From: Nitrosomonas sp. Is79A3
GTDB lineage: Bacteria > Pseudomonadota > Gammaproteobacteria > Burkholderiales > Nitrosomonadaceae
Reading direction: 5' to 3'
Assembly: GCF_000219585.1 (NCBI RefSeq)
Contig: NC_015731.1
Span: forward strand, 62,001-126,000
Length of the DNA: 64,000 nucleotides
Of this stretch, positions 60,393-64,000 are shown piece by piece (position 1 is the stretch's first letter; each line of letters opens with the position of its first letter). The notes beneath the pieces were generated by a model, which was not told the origin of the DNA, did no database searches, and saw only the letters and a list, made by a program, of their open reading frames with translations. The position numbers and the translations under genes were made by a program.

Positions 60393-60575
60393 ATGGATGC
60401 AAGATTGCTGGATATTTTGGTATGTCCCCTCTGTAAAGGGCCGCTGATTTACAAAAAAGAAGACAAGGAACTGATCTGCAAGCCTGACCGGCTCGCATTT
60501 GCGATCAAAGACGGTATTCCAATCATGCTGGCAGAGGAAGCGCGCAGGATACCGGACGAAGTTGAAATTAAATAA
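60393..60575 (+). CDS. Trm112 family protein (YcaR-like)
   Basis: A 60-aa protein: [14 protein letters not shown], then [20 protein letters not shown] and MLAEEAR. The C-x-x-C knuckle with the later C and the I-x-D-G-I-P-I-M-L run are the YcaR/Trm112 signature. Eukaryotic Trm112 activates methyltransferases; the bacterial role is unsettled. AAGGAA lies 7 bp before the ATG. It is 40 bp after parB and may share its transcript. Confidence 0.88.
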   Translation: MDARLLDILVCPLCKGPLIYKKEDKELICKPDRLAFAIKDGIPIMLAEEARRIPDEVEIK

Positions 60576-60596
60576 ATCCCAATTTTATACAATACG

Positions 60597-61565
60597 ATGA
60601 ATTCAAGTATTCGGCTTGAGCCCCGTGTGGCGGCTATTTTGGGTGCATTGATTGCAGATTCCGCGGCATTGGGTCTGCATTGGCTTTATGATCCCGAGCG
60701 CATTGCACAGATCGAAAAAATTAAAGGGCTGGTTTTTTTGGAACCCGATGCAAACGATTACGCAGATACCAGCGGATACTTTGCGCATGGCAATAAATCA
60801 GCGGGCGATTCATCCGGATATGGTGAGATATGCCTGCTGATGTTGCGGCATTTTGCACAGCATGGCCAATTTGATCGCGTTGCATACCAGACGGAATACC
60901 GCAGTCATTTTGGTCCGGGCGGCGCTTATATCGGTTATGTCGATTCGCCCACACGCCAAACCCTGCAAACATTATTACCACTCAAACCCGAAGAATTTCC
61001 GGAAAACTCCGGCGCCGATGATGATCAGTTTGCCGCGCTGGCAGCGATACCGGCCGTAGTAGCCGCGCATACCGGGCCGCAAGCAGCATTGAAAGCTAAA
61101 GTAGATCAGATCGTACGTCTGACCAATCATAACGGCACGGCTGTTGCAGCAGCGCAGTATGCGGGCTACGTTTTGCTGGAAGTATTGAACGGACAATCCA
61201 TCACTCAAGCGCTCACGAATGCACTGCCGTACGCAGGAGAGAAGCTGACGCCCCTGCTTGAAGAAGTTATGCAAATCCCCAGGCTCGATAGTACAAGAGT
61301 GACTAAACGCTTTGGCTCAGCCTGTCACGTATTGGAAGGATTGCCGGTACTTGCGCATATTGCTCAACATGCGCCCGATTACCGCACGGCCATTGAAGAA
61401 AATATCCGCATCGGCGGCGACAGTTGCGGCCGTGCCATCATGCTCGGAGCCATCATGGCGGCTTATACAGCGCAGCACAGTGAACAGCATTCCGCTATTC
61501 CGCTTGAGTGGGCTGCCCGCTATCTAAAGTTACCTATCGCTACGAATGCTTGCGCACAACTCTGA
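60597..61565 (+). CDS. ADP-ribosylglycohydrolase-family protein
   Basis: A 322-aa protein of helical type. VAAILGALIADSAALGLHWL at the N-terminus and IGGDSCGRAIMLGAIMAAY at the C-terminus correspond to the two conserved halves of the ADP-ribosylglycohydrolase/J1-crystallin fold. The usual metal-binding G-G-D-T-D-T reads GGDSCG here, so two of the Mg ligands in the canonical enzyme may be missing. It could be a crystallin-like or altered hydrolase rather than a standard ADP-ribose remover. It lies 21 bp after the Trm112 gene. The 275 bp that follow hold no gene I can support. Confidence 0.8.
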   Translation: MNSSIRLEPRVAAILGALIADSAALGLHWLYDPERIAQIEKIKGLVFLEPDANDYADTSGYFAHGNKSAGDSSGYGEICLLMLRHFAQHGQFDRVAYQTEYRSHFGPGGAYIGYVDSPTRQTLQTLLPLKPEEFPENSGADDDQFAALAAIPAVVAAHTGPQAALKAKVDQIVRLTNHNGTAVAAAQYAGYVLLEVLNGQSITQALTNALPYAGEKLTPLLEEVMQIPRLDSTRVTKRFGSACHVLEGLPVLAHIAQHAPDYRTAIEENIRIGGDSCGRAIMLGAIMAAYTAQHSEQHSAIPLEWAARYLKLPIATNACAQL

Positions 61566-61839
61566 CTGTCAGTAGATAAATTCCCTGAGAATGGATATAA
61601 TTTACTGAATAATTAGTCAGTCTTTAAAATACGAAGCAAAAAAACAATCATTCTAACTAACCGCTCACTTCATCAAGATTACCTGCGTTGCAAAATCACG
61701 AACTAAAGAATGCCTTAATTCCATGCCTGCTACAGAAGCAGATCGGGTGAGATGGCACTAAAAAAACAAATAGCGCATCCGGCATGTTCGTCTATTGGCC
61801 TTTTCATTACTATAAATATTTATTAATTCTGGAGGAAAA

Positions 61840-62790
61840 ATGAGTCACACGCTATACGAAACCACTATTCAGCGGGTACAACGCTGCGAATTAGCAGTTC
61901 CAGGTTCCAGCCCGGGGATGTTTGAGAAAGCACTCATTAGCGGCGTAGACTTTGTTTTCCTCGATCTGGAAGATGCCGTAGCGCCCGATGACAAAGTACA
62001 AGCACGCAAGAATGTCATCCAGGCGCTCAACGATCTGGATTGGAAAGGTCATGGCATCACGGTTTCAGTACGTATCAACGGTCTGGATACCCAGTATATG
62101 GTGCGCGATGTCGTTGATCTGGTGGAACAGGCCGGGCATAAGATCGATACACTGCTAATCCCGAAAGCCGGAGTGTATGCAGATATTTATATGGTTCAAG
62201 CGATGATAACCCAGCTTGAAATGCAGCAAGGCCTGAAAAACAGAATCGGCCTGGAAGCACTGATTGAAACAGCACTGGGTATGGCGAATGTGGAAGACAT
62301 TGCACGCAATGGCGCAGCAGGACGGCTGGAAGCATTGCACTTTGGTGTTGCCGATTATGCCGCCAGTAACCGTGCCAGAACCACCAACATCGGCGGTCTG
62401 AATCCGGATTATCCAGGCGATCAGTGGCATTTTGCCATCAGCCGCATGATCGTGGCGTGCCGTGCCTATGGCTTACGTCCTATCGATGGTCCTTTTGGCG
62501 ATATCAAGGATCCGGATGGTTATGTATTGGCCGCTAAACGTGCGGCGGCATTGGGCTGTGAAGGAAAATGGGCGATTCATCCCACGCAAATCGAATTGGC
62601 GAATGACGTATTTACGCCACCAGCCCGCGAAATTGAAAAAGCAAAACGTATTCTGGCCGCGCTCAAAGAGGCTGCTGCGCAAGGTAAAGGCGCTGCTGCG
62701 CTGGATGGCCGCTTAATCGACGCGGCTTCTGAAAGAATGGCCAATAATGTGGTGAAAGTCGCTGAAGCGATTGCAGCAAAAAACGGATAA
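61840..62790 (+). CDS. mcl: HpcH/HpaI-family CoA-ester lyase, probable malyl-CoA lyase
   Basis: A 316-aa TIM-barrel lyase. Metal and CoA motifs: CELAVPGSSPGMFEKAL, VFLDLEDAVAPDDKV, VRINGLDT, IGLEALIETALGMANVEDIA and LEALHFGVADYAAS. This set fits malyl-CoA/beta-methylmalyl-CoA lyase better than citrate lyase CitE. It splits malyl-CoA into acetyl-CoA and glyoxylate, or the reverse. GGAGG lies 6 bp before the ATG. It is followed by an acid-CoA ligase beta gene, as in serine-cycle and related pathways, where malate is first activated and then cleaved. In an ammonia oxidiser this could handle glyoxylate; that is inference. Confidence 0.88.
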   Translation: MSHTLYETTIQRVQRCELAVPGSSPGMFEKALISGVDFVFLDLEDAVAPDDKVQARKNVIQALNDLDWKGHGITVSVRINGLDTQYMVRDVVDLVEQAGHKIDTLLIPKAGVYADIYMVQAMITQLEMQQGLKNRIGLEALIETALGMANVEDIARNGAAGRLEALHFGVADYAASNRARTTNIGGLNPDYPGDQWHFAISRMIVACRAYGLRPIDGPFGDIKDPDGYVLAAKRAAALGCEGKWAIHPTQIELANDVFTPPAREIEKAKRILAALKEAAAQGKGAAALDGRLIDAASERMANNVVKVAEAIAAKNG

Positions 62791-62815
62791 GGCCGCACTG
62801 AGCGGCCTTAATCTT
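62789..62815 (+). terminator. Hairpin after the lyase gene
   Basis: An 8-bp stem AAGGCCGC with GCGGCCTT begins within the stop codon of the lyase gene. The following AATCTTTAT is a weak T-tract. It is a possible leaky terminator before the ligase gene. Confidence 0.6.
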
Positions 62816-62844
62816 TATGGCCCGGTGTATTGCGGAAAAATAAA

Positions 62845-62985
62845 GGGCACTTCTAAAAATTCAAAGTTCTAAACAAAACGAGGCGCGAGCAAAAAATGGT
62901 GACGCAGCATATAACTGATATGTAAGGAAACATTTTTTGTGAGCAACAAAGTGTTGTGACGAAATTTGGATTTTTAGAGGTGCCC
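62845..62985. mobile_element. MITE-like element of 141 bp
   Basis: Inverted ends GGGCACTTCTAAAAATTCAAA and, reversed, GGGCACCTCTAAAAATCCAA match at about 18 of 20 positions. The flanks are TAAA on both sides (62841-62844 and 62986-62989). It sits between the lyase and ligase genes and so splits a likely operon. Unlike the CTAA-flanked family. No coding capacity. Confidence 0.82.
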
Positions 62986-63030
62986 TAAAATTATCGAATT
63001 GAATTTAATGCGATTATTGAGGAAATTGAA

Positions 63031-64000
63031 GTGAATATTCACGAATATCAAGCAAAAGAAATTTTGGCTGAATACGGCGTCAAAATTGCTGAAGGCGGTT
63101 TAGCCTATAGTGCAGTGGAAGCCGTACAACGTGCCAGAGAAATTGATGGCGACGTTTGGGTTGTCAAAGCACAGATTCATTCCGGGGCGCGCGGTAAAGC
63201 GGGCGGAATCAAGGTTTGCAGAACACATGCTGAGGTGGAGCAAGCAGCCGAAGCATTGCTGGGAAAGAATCTGGTTACGCATCAAACCGGACCTGCCGGA
63301 AAAATCTGTTCCAGGCTATATATTGAAGCAGGAACCAGTATCGCCAAGGAAATGTATTTGTCATTCATGATTGACCGCAGCAGCGAGCGCGTCATCATGG
63401 TCGGTTCAGCGCAAGGCGGCATGGAAATTGAGAAACTGGCTGAAACCAATCCGGAAGCGATTATCAAGATTTATATCGAACCGGCAGTCGGATTGCAGGA
63501 TTTCCAGGCGAGAAAAATGGCTTTTGCCTTGAATATCGACAGTGCGCAACTGAATCACGCGGTTAAAACGATCAAAGGCTGCTACCGTGCCTTGCGCGAT
63601 CTGGATGCCAACGTGCTGGAAATCAATCCATTGGTGTTAACCACCAACAACGAAATCGTTGCACTCGATGCCAAAATGGCTTTTGACGAGAACGCATTGT
63701 TCCGCCGCCACAAGATTGCAGAGTTGCGTGACAACACGCAAGTAGACAATCGTGAAGTCGCTGCCGCGGAAGCAGGCTTGAGCTATGTCGGTCTGGACGG
63801 GGATATCGGCTGTATGATTAATGGCGCAGGGCTGGCGATGGCGACCATGGATATGATTAAACTGGCTGGCGGCGAGCCTGCCAACTTTCTCGACGTCGGC
63901 GGCGGTGCGTCGGCTGAGCGTACAGAAAAAGCTTTTCGTTTGGTGTTGGCAGATGCCGGCGTTAAAGCGATGCTGGTGAATATTTTTGCCGGTATCAACC
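63031..64000 (+). CDS. Malate/succinate-CoA ligase beta subunit, N-terminal part
   Basis: The frame runs off the window end, with 323 residues seen. The ATP-grasp N-terminus [20 protein letters not shown] is followed by [40 protein letters not shown] with [12 protein letters not shown], and [19 protein letters not shown]. The fold is that of SucC/MtkA. Succinyl-CoA synthetase and malate thiokinase cannot be told apart by eye, but the upstream malyl-CoA lyase favours malate-CoA ligase. Translation starts at GTG 63031 with GAGGAAA 6-7 bp upstream. The partner alpha subunit should follow outside the window. Confidence 0.88.
   Translation, partial: MNIHEYQAKEILAEYGVKIAEGGLAYSAVEAVQRAREIDGDVWVVKAQIHSGARGKAGGIKVCRTHAEVEQAAEALLGKNLVTHQTGPAGKICSRLYIEAGTSIAKEMYLSFMIDRSSERVIMVGSAQGGMEIEKLAETNPEAIIKIYIEPAVGLQDFQARKMAFALNIDSAQLNHAVKTIKGCYRALRDLDANVLEINPLVLTTNNEIVALDAKMAFDENALFRRHKIAELRDNTQVDNREVAAAEAGLSYVGLDGDIGCMINGAGLAMATMDMIKLAGGEPANFLDVGGGASAERTEKAFRLVLADAGVKAMLVNIFAGIN

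Noticed and set aside
1..64000. CRISPR arrays, tRNA and rRNA genes
   Set aside because: No regularly spaced direct repeats and no cloverleaf or rRNA signature were seen by eye. A tRNAscan run would settle it.

Overview
The window looks like chromosome from a betaproteobacterium, most likely of the Nitrosomonas group. This rests on gene content, not on a marker gene: a PEP-CTERM protein, an alternative (N-type) ATPase gamma subunit, an HpcH-type malyl-CoA lyase next to an acid-CoA ligase, devBCA-type ABC genes, and several Crp/Fnr proteins with small envelope-stress proteins. No rRNA, tRNA or CRISPR was seen.

Layout. 0-2.3 kb: end of an ATPase operon, galU and a SleB-type hydrolase. 2.5-7.1 kb: an intact IS66-family element (2546-4902) with an exact 8-bp target duplication, a PEP-CTERM gene, a 140-bp MITE and a decayed HAF-repeat PEP-CTERM gene. 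7.1-36.5 kb: an accessory region rich in small secreted or membrane proteins (catalase-related lipoprotein, DUF1207 barrel, Gly-zipper lipoprotein, DUF4398/OmpA pair, DUF883/YqjE, sll1863-type, PRC-barrel, DUF3309, Cys-repeat protein), three Crp/Fnr regulators, a ferritin-like diiron protein and a desaturase. It also holds speBA, a reductase/epimerase pair, MITEs, pseudogenes and a decayed segmental duplication. 37-64 kb: devBCA, a 1201-aa NACHT-SUMF1 fusion, a MazG-like gene, a methyltransferase, an RhlE-type helicase, an RND efflux operon, a GAF-GGDEF-EAL protein, then parS-mnmG-rsmG-parA-parB, and finally a malyl-CoA lyase with the start of an acid-CoA ligase beta gene.

The main find is a recurring 16-bp palindrome, consensus TGTGCGCTATCGCACA. 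I count about sixteen copies between 6.1 and 36.5 kb, nearly all in promoter regions, and none by eye in 37-64 kb. In thirteen copies a plausible -10 hexamer begins 18-21 bp after the box, which is the geometry of a class II Crp/Fnr-activated promoter. The box precedes all three crp/fnr genes in the window and most of the small stress-type genes. The gene set (OsmB-like, BON, ElaB/YqjD-like, YqjE-like, catalase-like) resembles what RpoS controls in enterics. I infer a general-stress or stationary-phase regulon run by the local Crp/Fnr paralogues.

A second notable item is the NACHT-SUMF1 protein, an NLR-like ATPase with a C-terminal formylglycine-generating-enzyme fold. A perfect 17-bp palindrome lies 10 bp before its start codon. 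This gene may be a defence or signalling protein; its function is not known from sequence.
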